From contig CAKSWG010000018.1 in the NCBI GenBank assembly GCA_934511465.1, positions 1 through 38,740 of the forward strand: a stretch of DNA of 38,740 nucleotides. The letters run 5' to 3'. Below are positions 30,297 through 37,096 of this stretch, one piece after another. Each line of letters begins with the position of its first letter. Positions within the stretch are counted from its first letter, which is position 1. Made by a program: the position numbers and the translations under genes. The DNA comes from an uncultured Faecalibacterium sp. (GTDB lineage: Bacteria; Bacillota; Clostridia; Oscillospirales; Ruminococcaceae). A model generated the notes under the pieces. It was not told the origin of the DNA and ran no database searches. It saw only the letters and a list, made by a program, of their open reading frames with translations.

Positions 30297-31147
30297 TACT
30301 GCTGCACCTCCTTGGAGCGGGTAAAGTGGAGCTGGATCAGAGAAATGACCACCACGATCAGGAAGAACACCACGGCCTTTGCCTGACCGATGCCCTTCCA
30401 CTGGGCACCGGAACGGCCATAGAAGGTGTTGTAGATGTTCAGGGCCAGCATTTCACTGGCGTTGGCGGGTTCGCCTGCGGTCAGGGCAACGTTCTGGTCG
30501 AACAGCTTGAAGCTGTTGGTCAGGGTCAGGAAGGTGCAGATGGTCACGCTGGGCATGACCATGGGGATCTTGATCTTGAACAGGATCTCGCGGTCGTTGG
30601 CACCGTCGATCTTAGCGGCCTCGATCAGGTCGCCGGGCACGCTCTGCAGGCCGGCAACGTAAATGATCATCATGTAGCCGATCTGCTGCCAGCACATCAG
30701 AATGACCAGACCGATGAAACCGGCCTTGGCATCCAACGCCAGCAGGGGCTTTTGCAGGTTGGCCAGCACACCGTTGAGCAGGATCTGCCAGATGTAGCCC
30801 AGCAGGATGCCGCCGATCAGGTTGGGCATGAAGTAGACGGTACGGAAGATGTTGGTGCCGCGGATGCCGCGGGTGAGCGCCAGCGCAATGGCAAAGGCGC
30901 AGACGTTGATGAGCACGGTGGAAACCACAGTGAACGCTGCGGTAAAGCCGAACGCGTGCAGGAAGGTGGCATCCTGAAATACGCTGATGTAGTTCTGAAT
31001 GCCCACAAAGGTGGTCTTGCTCACAGTGGTGAACCGCTGGAACGAAAGGTAAATACCCCAGATAAAGGGCCAGATAAAGCCGATGATGAATGCGATGAGG
31101 GTAGGCAGCACGAACACCGGCCAGTATTTACTGATGGCTTTTTGCAT
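30296..31147 (-). CDS. Sugar ABC transporter permease, MalF/UgpA-type
   Basis: A 283-residue CUT1 permease with six predicted helices. The first helix (about 10-32) carries the FxxPxxxxF/IWPFIWGIYLSFQRF pattern. The EAA motif reads IEAAKIDGANDREILFKIKIP. The protein pairs with the MalG-type permease through overlapping stop/start codons. The gene has a strong Shine-Dalgarno (GGAGG) and lies 104 nt from the solute-binding gene, separated from it by a strong hairpin terminator (31177-31217). Its expression therefore depends on readthrough or a hidden promoter. Confidence 0.93.
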   Translation of the reverse strand: MQKAISKYWPVFVLPTLIAFIIGFIWPFIWGIYLSFQRFTTVSKTTFVGIQNYISVFQDATFLHAFGFTAAFTVVSTVLINVCAFAIALALTRGIRGTNIFRTVYFMPNLIGGILLGYIWQILLNGVLANLQKPLLALDAKAGFIGLVILMCWQQIGYMMIIYVAGLQSVPGDLIEAAKIDGANDREILFKIKIPMVMPSVTICTFLTLTNSFKLFDQNVALTAGEPANASEMLALNIYNTFYGRSGAQWKGIGQAKAVVFFLIVVVISLIQLHFTRSKEVQQ

Positions 31148-31176
31148 GATGTACCTCCTATATGCGGAGTGGTTAA

Positions 31177-31217
31177 CAAAAAAGGGGAGGCGGGGCGAAC
31201 TTCTTCGCCCGCCTCCC
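31177..31217 (-). terminator. Intra-operon terminator between binding protein and permeases
   Basis: Minus strand: GGGAGGCGGGCGAA pairs with TTCGCCCCGCCTCCC (one bulge) across a short loop, followed by TTTTTTG. Position and strength suggest partial termination, giving more binding protein than permease. Confidence 0.9.
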
Positions 31218-31251
31218 GATTCAGTTCTGTTTCAGTGGATCTGTCAGGGGA

Positions 31252-32592
31252 TTAGCCGTTTGCCAGCTTGTACTCCTTAGCCCAGCCATCGACGAAGGCG
31301 GTCACAACGCCGTCCCAGTCGCCGGTGCCTGCTGCGTAAGCGGTCAGAGCGGAACCAACGCCGTTCTTCCACTCCTCAGAAGGCATGGTGGAGAAGCACC
31401 AGTCAACACTGGTCTTGCCAGCTGCCACATAATCGTTGGCAATGGCGATCAGAGGATTGGTGGAGTCCTTGGCAGCCTTGAAGGGGATCACGAAGCCCAT
31501 GTCGTCGGCCATTGCGCTGGTGCCGGCCTCAGAAGTGACGCACCAGTACAGGAAGTCCAGAGTAGCCTGAATGTCGGCATCAGAAGAGGTGTTGTTCACG
31601 CACCAGAAGTTCTCGGAACCGGTGCACAGGCCCTGATTCTCCTCGCCATCCACGCCGATGTAGATGGGCAGCATGCCCAGATTGTCGTCGCCCAGATCCT
31701 TCACATCGCTGTAAGCCCAGGTACCGTTCTGGTAGAACACAGCCTTCTTGCCCACGAACTCAGCCACAGCATCGTTGCCAGTCTTGGAAGCCAGCAGGGT
31801 GGGGTCACAGGTGGAATCGGTGATGTACAGATCCCAGATCTGCTTGTAGTTGTCCAGATAGGTGCCCTTGATGGCGTCGGTGGAGCCGATGCCGTCTGCC
31901 TTGTACTCGTAGTAGATGGGCAGGTTTGCCAGATGGGTCTTGAAGCGCCAGTCAGAAGAACCATCCATGCCGGCAGAGGTGAAAGCACCGTCCACGCCCA
32001 GCTCAGCCTTGCGTGCCTGAATATCGTCAGCGACCTTCTTCAGATCGGCAAAGCCCTTGATGTCGTCCTGCGTGTAGCCGGCGGCGCTCAGCAACTCCTT
32101 GTTGTAAATGATGCCGTAGGTCTCGATGACGTATGCAATGCTGGTAACAGCGTCGCCATCTTTCAGAGCAAAGGAGTCGCTGGTCAGTTCACCATAGACC
32201 TGACTGCCGGACAGGTCGTAGCAGTAGTCCTTCCAGTTTGCCAGACCCACAGGGCCGTTCACCTGGAACAGGGTGGGAGCCTCGCTCTTTTCCATCTCGC
32301 TCATCAGGGTGGTCTCGTACTGGCCGGAAGCGGCGGTGACGACGGTCACAGGCACGCCGGTCTCCTTGGTGTACTCGGCGGCCAGATCCTGCCAAGCCTG
32401 ATCCTGCTCGGGCTTGAAGTTCAGGTAATACACCTTGCCGTCAGCCTTTGCAGCGGTGCTGGAAGCAGCGGCAGAACCGGCAGCGGAAGATGCGGTGCTG
32501 CTGGAAGAGCCACCGCAGGCAGCCAGACCCAGAGCAGCGGCGGAAACGCCGGCGGCCTTCAGGAAGTTACGACGAGTGATCATTTTCTTCAT
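31252..32592 (-). CDS. Extracellular solute-binding lipoprotein of the sugar ABC importer
   Basis: A 446-residue family 1 solute-binding protein that captures sugar for the MalF/MalG-type permeases. The N-terminus MKKMITRRNFLKAAG has a twin-arginine-like motif (TRRNFLK) and ends in a lipobox LAAC (Cys near 26). A Ser/Ala-rich linker of about 25 residues anchors the domain away from the membrane. The mature fold shows the usual pattern (VTVVTAASGQYETTLMSEM, YGIIYNKELLSAAGY, VAEFVGKKAVFYQNGTW, LDFLYWCVTSE). AAGGAG lies 8 nt before the ATG. The neighbouring malQ and LacI regulator suggest malto-oligosaccharide ligands; this is inferred from context. Confidence 0.94.
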   Translation of the reverse strand: MKKMITRRNFLKAAGVSAAALGLAACGGSSSSTASSAAGSAAASSTAAKADGKVYYLNFKPEQDQAWQDLAAEYTKETGVPVTVVTAASGQYETTLMSEMEKSEAPTLFQVNGPVGLANWKDYCYDLSGSQVYGELTSDSFALKDGDAVTSIAYVIETYGIIYNKELLSAAGYTQDDIKGFADLKKVADDIQARKAELGVDGAFTSAGMDGSSDWRFKTHLANLPIYYEYKADGIGSTDAIKGTYLDNYKQIWDLYITDSTCDPTLLASKTGNDAVAEFVGKKAVFYQNGTWAYSDVKDLGDDNLGMLPIYIGVDGEENQGLCTGSENFWCVNNTSSDADIQATLDFLYWCVTSEAGTSAMADDMGFVIPFKAAKDSTNPLIAIANDYVAAGKTSVDWCFSTMPSEEWKNGVGSALTAYAAGTGDWDGVVTAFVDGWAKEYKLANG

Positions 32593-32633
32593 AATAAGTT
32601 CTCCTTCTTATTAAAAATAAACTATTTCAAAAT

Positions 32634-32651
32634 CTCCGTCCCCTGACGGAG
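32634..32651 (-). terminator. Weak hairpin after lacI-type gene
   Basis: CTCCGTC / GACGGAG, 7-bp stem with a 4-nt loop, followed on the minus strand by ATTTTG. The T tract is poor, so it may only reduce readthrough from the regulator into the binding-protein gene. Confidence 0.45.
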
Positions 32652-32663
32652 GGAAAACAAAAT

Positions 32664-33671
32664 TTAAATCGCCCTTACGCTTTCGCCCTGCTGCAACTCC
32701 GGCTGCAAGGTGATGGTCTGGGCCGGGGCACCGTGCTCGATCTGCCGCACCAGCAGCTCAATGCTCTGCAGCGAGATCTGTTCGCTGGGCTGCACAACGG
32801 TAGTCAGAACAGGCACGCAGTAACGGGACATCGTGATGCCGTCAAAGCCGATCACCGAGACGTCCTCCGGCACCCGCAGCCCGGCGCTCACCAGCGCACG
32901 GATGGCACCTAAAGCGATCACATCGCTCATGGCGAACAGGGCGGTAAAGTCGGCCCGGTGGGCCAGCAGGCTGTTCACAGCGTGATAGGCAGACTCAAAA
33001 TCGTAGTTGGACAGGCCGTACAGCTTGTCGCTGAACAGGATGCCTGCGTCCCGCATCGCCTGCTGTGCACCCTCGCGGCGCATCACGCTGGGATAGCTGG
33101 TGACCGGACCGCCCAGCACTGCGATCTTGCGGTGTCCCTGCTGGATGAGGTAGTCCACAGCAGCGTAGGCTGCGGCGCGGTCATCCACGCCCACCATGGA
33201 AAGATTGGGAAAGTCCAGCTCGTCGGAGACCAGTGTGGTCAGCACCGAGGGGACTGTGATGTTGGCAAAGCCTTTTTTGAAGTTGGCTACGCTGCCGCCC
33301 AGAAAGATCATGCCTTTGGGCTTGATCTCCCGCAGGATCTTTTCGGCGGCATCGATCTCGTTGGCATTTTCATCCAGATAGGAAACGATGCCATTGTAGC
33401 CGTACAGGGTAGCGGCCCGCTGCAGCTGGACTAAGAAGTCCGAGAAGAAGAGATTGCGGGTACCCTTGACCACGAACACCAGACTGCGGGACTGCTGGAT
33501 CTTCAGCTGTCGTGCATTGGTGTTGGGCACGAACCCGGCCTCCCGCATTACCGTAAGTACATGTTCCTTGGTCTCGGGCCGGACGTCGGGCCGGTCGTTG
33601 ATGACACGAGAAATGGTGCTCACCGAGCAGCCGCTGATCCGGGCAATGTCCTTGATGGTCAGATTCGGCAT
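32664..33671 (-). CDS. LacI-family transcriptional regulator
   Basis: A 335-residue repressor. The N-terminal helix-turn-helix and hinge helix are clear: LTIKDIARISGCSVSTISRVINDRPDVRPETKEHVL and then FVPNTNARQLK. The periplasmic-binding-like sensor domain includes GVDDRAAAYAAVDYLIQQGHRKIAVLGG and VPEDVSVIGFDG. ATG 33671 gives the normal start two residues before the TIKDIAR block; GTG 33689 is possible but has no Shine-Dalgarno. It is located upstream of the binding-protein gene on the same strand and probably represses the maltodextrin module and itself. Two tandem operator-like repeats lie in its own leader. Confidence 0.94.
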   Translation of the reverse strand: MPNLTIKDIARISGCSVSTISRVINDRPDVRPETKEHVLTVMREAGFVPNTNARQLKIQQSRSLVFVVKGTRNLFFSDFLVQLQRAATLYGYNGIVSYLDENANEIDAAEKILREIKPKGMIFLGGSVANFKKGFANITVPSVLTTLVSDELDFPNLSMVGVDDRAAAYAAVDYLIQQGHRKIAVLGGPVTSYPSVMRREGAQQAMRDAGILFSDKLYGLSNYDFESAYHAVNSLLAHRADFTALFAMSDVIALGAIRALVSAGLRVPEDVSVIGFDGITMSRYCVPVLTTVVQPSEQISLQSIELLVRQIEHGAPAQTITLQPELQQGESVRAI

Positions 33672-33704
33672 TTTGTCGGAGTACCTCACTTTCGGTAATA
33701 TATT

Positions 33705-33728
33705 CGGGAACGTTGTCGGGAACGTTTT
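33705..33728. promoter_or_regulatory. Tandem LacI/cre-type operator repeats
   Basis: Two abutting 12-bp copies, CGGGAACGTTGT and CGGGAACGTTTT, differ at one base. Each contains the palindromic AACGTT core typical of LacI/CcpA-family sites. The minus-strand reading TGAAAACGTTCCCG fits cre at 12 of 14 positions. They sit just downstream of the predicted lacI start site, suiting autorepression. Confidence 0.55.
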
Positions 33729-33738
33729 CAGTGACTAT

Positions 33739-33767
33739 AGTATGGCATAATTTGTATAAAAAATCAA
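33739..33767 (-). promoter_or_regulatory. lacI-type gene promoter
   Basis: Minus strand: TTGATT (33767-33762), 17-nt spacer, CATACT (33744-33739) with extended -10 TG. Confidence 0.65.
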
Positions 33768-34079
33768 TAACCCAAAATCACTTTCGTGCAATCTGTACAG
33801 CACATCAACCCGCTTTTGTGCAGGTTGAATTGCCCACAGAGCAAAACATACCGGCAGTTCCGCAAATTCCCGGTACAAAGCAGAAAATGCCGGTAAAACC
33901 GTACCGGTTTGTAACTTTTTGGCGTGGAACGGTGGTTTTGTGGGGAAGGCTGCCAGCCCGCCGTGCGAAGCAAAAAGCACCGCGATTTTCGGGAACGGTA
34001 CCGAAGAAAATGATGTGCTTTGCAATGATGCACCTGCGGCATGATGCCTGCTGGCGCAGATGATGTGCGTTGAGGCGCA
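33768..34079. other. Intergenic region without a recognisable gene
   Basis: About 310 nt between the divergent lacI-type and kinase promoters. Open frames on both strands (up to 120 codons) lack ribosome binding sites and cross the promoters. It contains repeated CCGGTA/TACCGG-type words (around 33849-33915 and 33985-34000) and a dyad AAACCG-T-ACCGGTTT. No function can be assigned. Confidence 0.5.
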
Positions 34080-34108
34080 TGGATTCATTCGCTCCAATAT
34101 GCTATAAT
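34080..34108 (+). promoter_or_regulatory. Kinase gene promoter
   Basis: TGGATT (34080-34085), 17-nt spacer, TATAAT (34103-34108) with extended -10 TG. It rules out the in-frame ATG at 34107 as the start of the kinase gene. Confidence 0.65.
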
Positions 34109-34133
34109 GAAAGAAAAGAGGGAGGGAAAGCGT

Positions 34134-34727
34134 GTGATCGTATCCTTACAGGGCTGCATGGCGGTGGGCAAGACCACGGCGGCCCGTTATCTGGCGCAGC
34201 ACTGCCCGCAGGTGCATGTCTGCTTTGAGGACAACGCCGCCGTCATTGCCAAGGTGAAGCAACGCGGGCTGGATAAAAACAGTTACGCGGATTATCTGGA
34301 GATCCAGCGGCTCTTTTTGCAAAACGAGCTGCGCCGCGGGCAGGAAGCACAAAAATACCCCCACGCCGTGATGGATTTCGGCGCGGAGGAGATCGAGTTC
34401 TACACCCTGAATTATCCCAAAAGCAGGGGGCTGGACTGGGACGTGGAAGCCATCCGGCAGGCATTGGCCCCGGAGCTTGCGGAAGTGCAGGCATGTATGC
34501 CGCAGCACATTCTGTTTCTGGATGCATCGGAAGCTGCCCTGCGTGCCCGCAAAGCGGGAGACACCACCCGTGACCGTGGCTTTTTTGAGCATTACCTGAC
34601 CCACCTTCTGCCGCTGAAACGGGAATGGTTCCGGAAAAAGCAAAACGTGACCTTCCTTTCTACGGACGGATTGACAGCCGGGCAGGCAGGGGAGAGGGTG
34701 CAGCAGTGGTGTGAACAGCATCCTTAA
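34134..34727 (+). CDS. P-loop nucleoside/nucleotide kinase-like protein
   Basis: A 197-residue ATP-binding protein with Walker A GCMAVGKTT (7-15) right at the N-terminus. Next comes an acidic FEDN segment, a DFGAEEIEFY block, and LFLDASEAALRARKAGDTTRDRGFFEHY, which resembles the lid/substrate region of deoxynucleoside or AAA_33-type kinases. The substrate is unknown. GTG 34134 is chosen because GGAGGG (34121-34126) lies 7 nt upstream, while the ATG at 34107 overlaps the promoter -10. It is a single gene ending at a terminator shared with the convergent transglutaminase-like gene. Confidence 0.8.
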   Translation: MIVSLQGCMAVGKTTAARYLAQHCPQVHVCFEDNAAVIAKVKQRGLDKNSYADYLEIQRLFLQNELRRGQEAQKYPHAVMDFGAEEIEFYTLNYPKSRGLDWDVEAIRQALAPELAEVQACMPQHILFLDASEAALRARKAGDTTRDRGFFEHYLTHLLPLKREWFRKKQNVTFLSTDGLTAGQAGERVQQWCEQHP

Positions 34728-34730
34728 CAA

Positions 34731-34762
34731 AAAACGCCCGCACCTTACCTTCGGTGCGGGCG
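34731..34762. terminator. Bidirectional terminator
   Basis: CGCCCGCACC (34735-34744) / GGTGCGGGCG (34753-34762). It has TTTTTTG on the minus strand and CTTTG on the plus strand, so it serves the minus gene best. Confidence 0.9.
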
Positions 34763-34774
34763 CTTTGCTGTGTG

Positions 34775-35494
34775 TTATTGCAGATACGGGTGCTGATAGG
34801 GCGCGGGTTCCGGGCCGCAGTACAGGCCGTAGGCGTCGCAGATCCAGTAGCTGCCATCGGCCATGGGCACGCGGCACCACTGGTGGCTCCACTGGTTCTC
34901 GTTCACGTGCTCGTAGGGGATGCCCAGCATGTTCAGGCACAGGCCGGTGGTGCGGGCACATCCGGCGCAGGATGCCACATGCAGCACCAGATAACCGTAG
35001 GCGTCGTTGTAGTGGGGCGTATCTGTGGAGTAGCTCACGGTGCCGTCGTCCACCATCTCCCGCAGGGCATTGGCAATGCCCTGCAACTGTTCCTCACGGC
35101 TTTTGAAGGCCAGCGGCGTTACGATCTTACGGGCCTGCTCGTAGGCCTGAGCAAATTCATCGTCGGTCATTTTGCGCTTCAGGCTTTTGTAGTTGGCCAG
35201 CTCCTTGATGGCCACCGGCGACCAGATGGCTGCGATCTGGCTGTCGGTCAGGTTCAGGTCGGTGTCACCGGCCTTGCCCCAGACAGAGGGCTTGCGTCCC
35301 TCGGCGGCGCCAAACTGGATGTAGTGTTGCAGCAGGGCTGCTTCGTCGGTGCCGCAGGCCGCTGCCACGTCCGGATATTTGGAAGCATAGTAACCCGCAT
35401 CAAAGGCTGAGGCAGCCGAGGCCGGCAGCCCCATGGGCAGCACAAGCAAAAGGCTCAGCACAGCCGCCGCAAGACGGATCGGATGGTGTTTCAT
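34775..35494 (-). CDS. Secreted transglutaminase-like protein
   Basis: A 239-residue exported protein with a Sec signal peptide ending near ASAAS (residues 25-29). The mature N-terminus has a YYASKYPDVAAACG...HYIQFGAAEGRKPS block (about 35-70), a short repeat module seen in Clostridia surface proteins. The C-terminal part has the transglutaminase-core pattern CAGCARTTGLCLNMLGIPY, SHQWCRV and GSYWICDAY, giving a Cys179-His204-Asp220 triad. Such proteins act as peptidases or cross-linking enzymes outside the cell; the substrate is unknown. AGGAGG precedes the ATG. A TATACT -10 is at 35547-35542 on the minus strand, without a clear -35. Confidence 0.82.
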   Translation of the reverse strand: MKHHPIRLAAAVLSLLLVLPMGLPASAASAFDAGYYASKYPDVAAACGTDEAALLQHYIQFGAAEGRKPSVWGKAGDTDLNLTDSQIAAIWSPVAIKELANYKSLKRKMTDDEFAQAYEQARKIVTPLAFKSREEQLQGIANALREMVDDGTVSYSTDTPHYNDAYGYLVLHVASCAGCARTTGLCLNMLGIPYEHVNENQWSHQWCRVPMADGSYWICDAYGLYCGPEPAPYQHPYLQ

Positions 35495-35584
35495 TGGAAT
35501 ACCTCCTCAAAAAAGAATGGGGCAGGGGAGTGCCCAAGGCAAGTATACCACACAGCCTGGCAAAACGATAGGTGCAGACTGCAT

Positions 35585-35622
35585 CAAAAAAGCGCTCCCA
35601 CCTTGTCATCGGTGAGAGCGCT
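35585..35622 (-). terminator. rpsF-ssb-rpsR operon terminator
   Basis: AGCGCTCtCACC (35622-35611, minus) pairs with GGTGgGAGCGCT with one mismatch, followed by TTTTTTG on the minus strand. Confidence 0.9.
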
Positions 35623-35665
35623 TTGCTGATTGCTGATTATTTTGATTGGGTTGATTTTTTAAAGA

Positions 35666-35923
35666 TTAGTCGCTGACGTAGGGCATCAGAGCAACGTGAC
35701 GAGCACGCTTGATGGCGATGGTCAGTGCGCGCTGATGATAAGCGCAGGTGCCGGTCACACGGCGGGGAATGATCTTTGCACGCTCAGAGACGTACTTACG
35801 CAGACGGGGCACGTCCTTGTAATCGATGGTGTCGATGCGATCGACACAGAAGCTGCAAACCTTCTTGCGGCCGCGACGCATGGGGCGTGCGGGGCGAGAG
35901 CCTTCGGTTCTTTCAAAAGCCAT
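35666..35923 (-). CDS. rpsR: 30S ribosomal protein S18
   Basis: 85-residue S18, which binds S6 on the 30S platform. The sequence has the basic N-terminus [14 protein letters not shown] with a CxxC pair, [35 protein letters not shown] and the terminal [12 protein letters not shown]. The CxxC...C arrangement suggests the zinc-binding (C+) form. AGGAGG precedes the ATG. Last gene of the conserved rpsF-ssb-rpsR operon. Confidence 0.99.
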   Translation of the reverse strand: MAFERTEGSRPARPMRRGRKKVCSFCVDRIDTIDYKDVPRLRKYVSERAKIIPRRVTGTCAYHQRALTIAIKRARHVALMPYVSD

Positions 35924-35969
35924 TGCTTATTACCTCCTATTGGATTTTTAACGGATAGACCGTTTCGTG

Positions 35970-36452
35970 TCAGAACGGCAGGTCGTCGCTGTCGTCAATG
36001 ACGGCGAAATCGTCTGCATTGCCGGCGGAGTAGCTGGGAGCTGCCTCCACAGCAGCCGGGCGGGCAGGCGCTGCGTTCTGGTAGGCGGGAGCAGAATTGT
36101 TCTGATAATTTGCTCCGCCGCCTGCATTGCTGTTTTTGGGGCCTGCAAAGTTGATGTTGTTGGCTACCACTTCCACAGCGGTGCGGTTGTTGCCGTTCTT
36201 ATCCTGATACTGGCGGGTCTGGAGGCTGCCTTCAATGGCGATCAGACTGCCCTTCTGGAAATACTTGCAAACAAACTCGGCCTGCTGGCGCCATGCAACG
36301 ATATCAATGAAATCGGCCTGACGCTGCTCACCCTGACGCGCAAAATTGCGGTCACAGGCAATGCGGAAGCTGCACACGTTGGTCCCCTGCGGGGTGGTGC
36401 GCAGTTCCGGGTCCGCCACAAGACGGCCCATGATGGCAACAACATTCAACAT
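35970..36452 (-). CDS. ssb: Single-stranded DNA-binding protein
   Basis: 160-residue SSB that coats single-stranded DNA and recruits replication and repair proteins. The OB-fold occupies about 1-107 (MLNVVAIMGRLVADPELR, FRIACDRNFARQGEQR, ADFIDIVAWRQQAEFV, KGSLIAIEGSLQTRQY). A flexible Gly/Asn/Ala/Pro-rich linker follows, and it ends in the acidic tip DSDDLPF that binds partner proteins. It lies between rpsF (30 nt) and rpsR (46 nt). AGGGAG precedes the ATG. Confidence 0.99.
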   Translation of the reverse strand: MLNVVAIMGRLVADPELRTTPQGTNVCSFRIACDRNFARQGEQRQADFIDIVAWRQQAEFVCKYFQKGSLIAIEGSLQTRQYQDKNGNNRTAVEVVANNINFAGPKNSNAGGGANYQNNSAPAYQNAAPARPAAVEAAPSYSAGNADDFAVIDDSDDLPF

Positions 36453-36482
36453 TCTACGGTCTCCCTTTCTGTCACAGAAGGA

Positions 36483-36767
36483 TCACTCCTCGTGAGCAAT
36501 GATCAGGCTGCGCATAACGCCTTCGGTGATCTTGTACACACGGTCCAGCTCAGCGGGGAAGCTGGGCTCGCTGGTGAAGTCGATCACGGTGTAGACGCCT
36601 TCCTCCTCGTCGTTGATGGGGTAGGCCAGACGGCGCTTGCCCCACTCGTCGATGGAATCGATCGTACCGTTAGCCTCGATCAGGGACTTGAACTTACCAA
36701 CCAGAGCGGCGGTAGCCTCCTCGTCGAGAGCGGCGCTGGTAATCAGCATGGTTTCGTACTTTGCCAT
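36483..36767 (-). CDS. rpsF: 30S ribosomal protein S6
   Basis: 94-residue S6, partner of S18 on the small subunit. It begins MAKYETMLITSAALDEEATAAL and has the SIDEWGKRRLAYPIND and VYKITEGVMRSLI segments of the family. ATG 36767 follows GGAGG by 9 nt; a longer frame to 36824 runs through the leader hairpins and is rejected. First gene of the operon, behind a ~110-nt structured leader and an exact consensus promoter. Confidence 0.98.
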   Translation of the reverse strand: MAKYETMLITSAALDEEATAALVGKFKSLIEANGTIDSIDEWGKRRLAYPINDEEEGVYTVIDFTSEPSFPAELDRVYKITEGVMRSLIIAHEE

Positions 36768-36794
36768 TTTGTAGCACCTCCTTTTGGACTTAAG

Positions 36795-36851
36795 GGTCCT
36801 GCAATCACAGGACCAAGGGTACACACAAAACGCGGCGTCGCGCCTTGTGTG
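36795..36851 (-). promoter_or_regulatory. Structured rpsF leader, candidate S6:S18 autoregulatory RNA
   Basis: Two hairpins in the untranslated leader. The distal one is CACACAA / TTGTGTG (36851-36845 with 36828-36822), closing an inner GGCG-CGA-CGCC stem with an unpaired GCG. The proximal one is GGTCCTG / CAGGACC (36814-36808 with 36801-36795). In several bacteria the S6:S18 complex binds its own leader at a CCG-containing bulge; a CCG is present here, but the match to that motif is unverified. Confidence 0.5.
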
Positions 36852-36877
36852 CGGCGTGTCTGTTCAGACAGCAATTT

Positions 36878-36906
36878 ATTATAGCAAGCTGTGTGGATTC
36901 TGTCAA
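36878..36906 (-). promoter_or_regulatory. rpsF operon promoter (perfect consensus)
   Basis: Minus strand: TTGACA (36906-36901), 17-nt spacer, TATAAT (36883-36878) with extended -10 TG. Confidence 0.93.
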
Positions 36907-36940
36907 GCTTTTTCCGAAAAAAGATATAATAAAAAATATT

Positions 36941-36969
36941 TTGATTTTTTTGTGAAAGAGGAATATAAT
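36941..36969 (+). promoter_or_regulatory. Antiporter gene promoter and leader
   Basis: TTGATT (36941-36946), 17-nt spacer, TATAAT (36964-36969). The leader to 37080 is about 110 nt. It includes GCCG-GGGAT-CGGC inside a larger GCAG/CTGC stem and a CT-rich tract; no known riboswitch was recognised. Confidence 0.75.
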
Positions 36970-37096
36970 ATAGTGGCTTTCAGAGGATGAACGGCAGGGC
37001 AGCCGGGGATCGGCCGTCTCTCTGCTCTCTGTTATCTGTCTTCGAAAGGAATGTATATATGGTTCTGGGAATTTTATAGTAAAGGAAGGATTCTTT

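Noticed and set aside
33705..33728. Start of a CRISPR or tandem repeat array
   Set aside because: Only two 12-bp copies without spacers, in a repressor leader; operator sites explain them better.
33735..34097. 120-codon frame on the minus strand in the lacI-kinase gap
   Set aside because: It crosses both divergent promoters, lacks a ribosome binding site and has Ser/His/Ala-rich composition with no family resemblance.
36976..37096. c-di-AMP or Na+ riboswitch before the antiporter
   Set aside because: The leader has some pairing, but I could not find the conserved core sequences of any riboswitch class I know; it is left as an unassigned leader.
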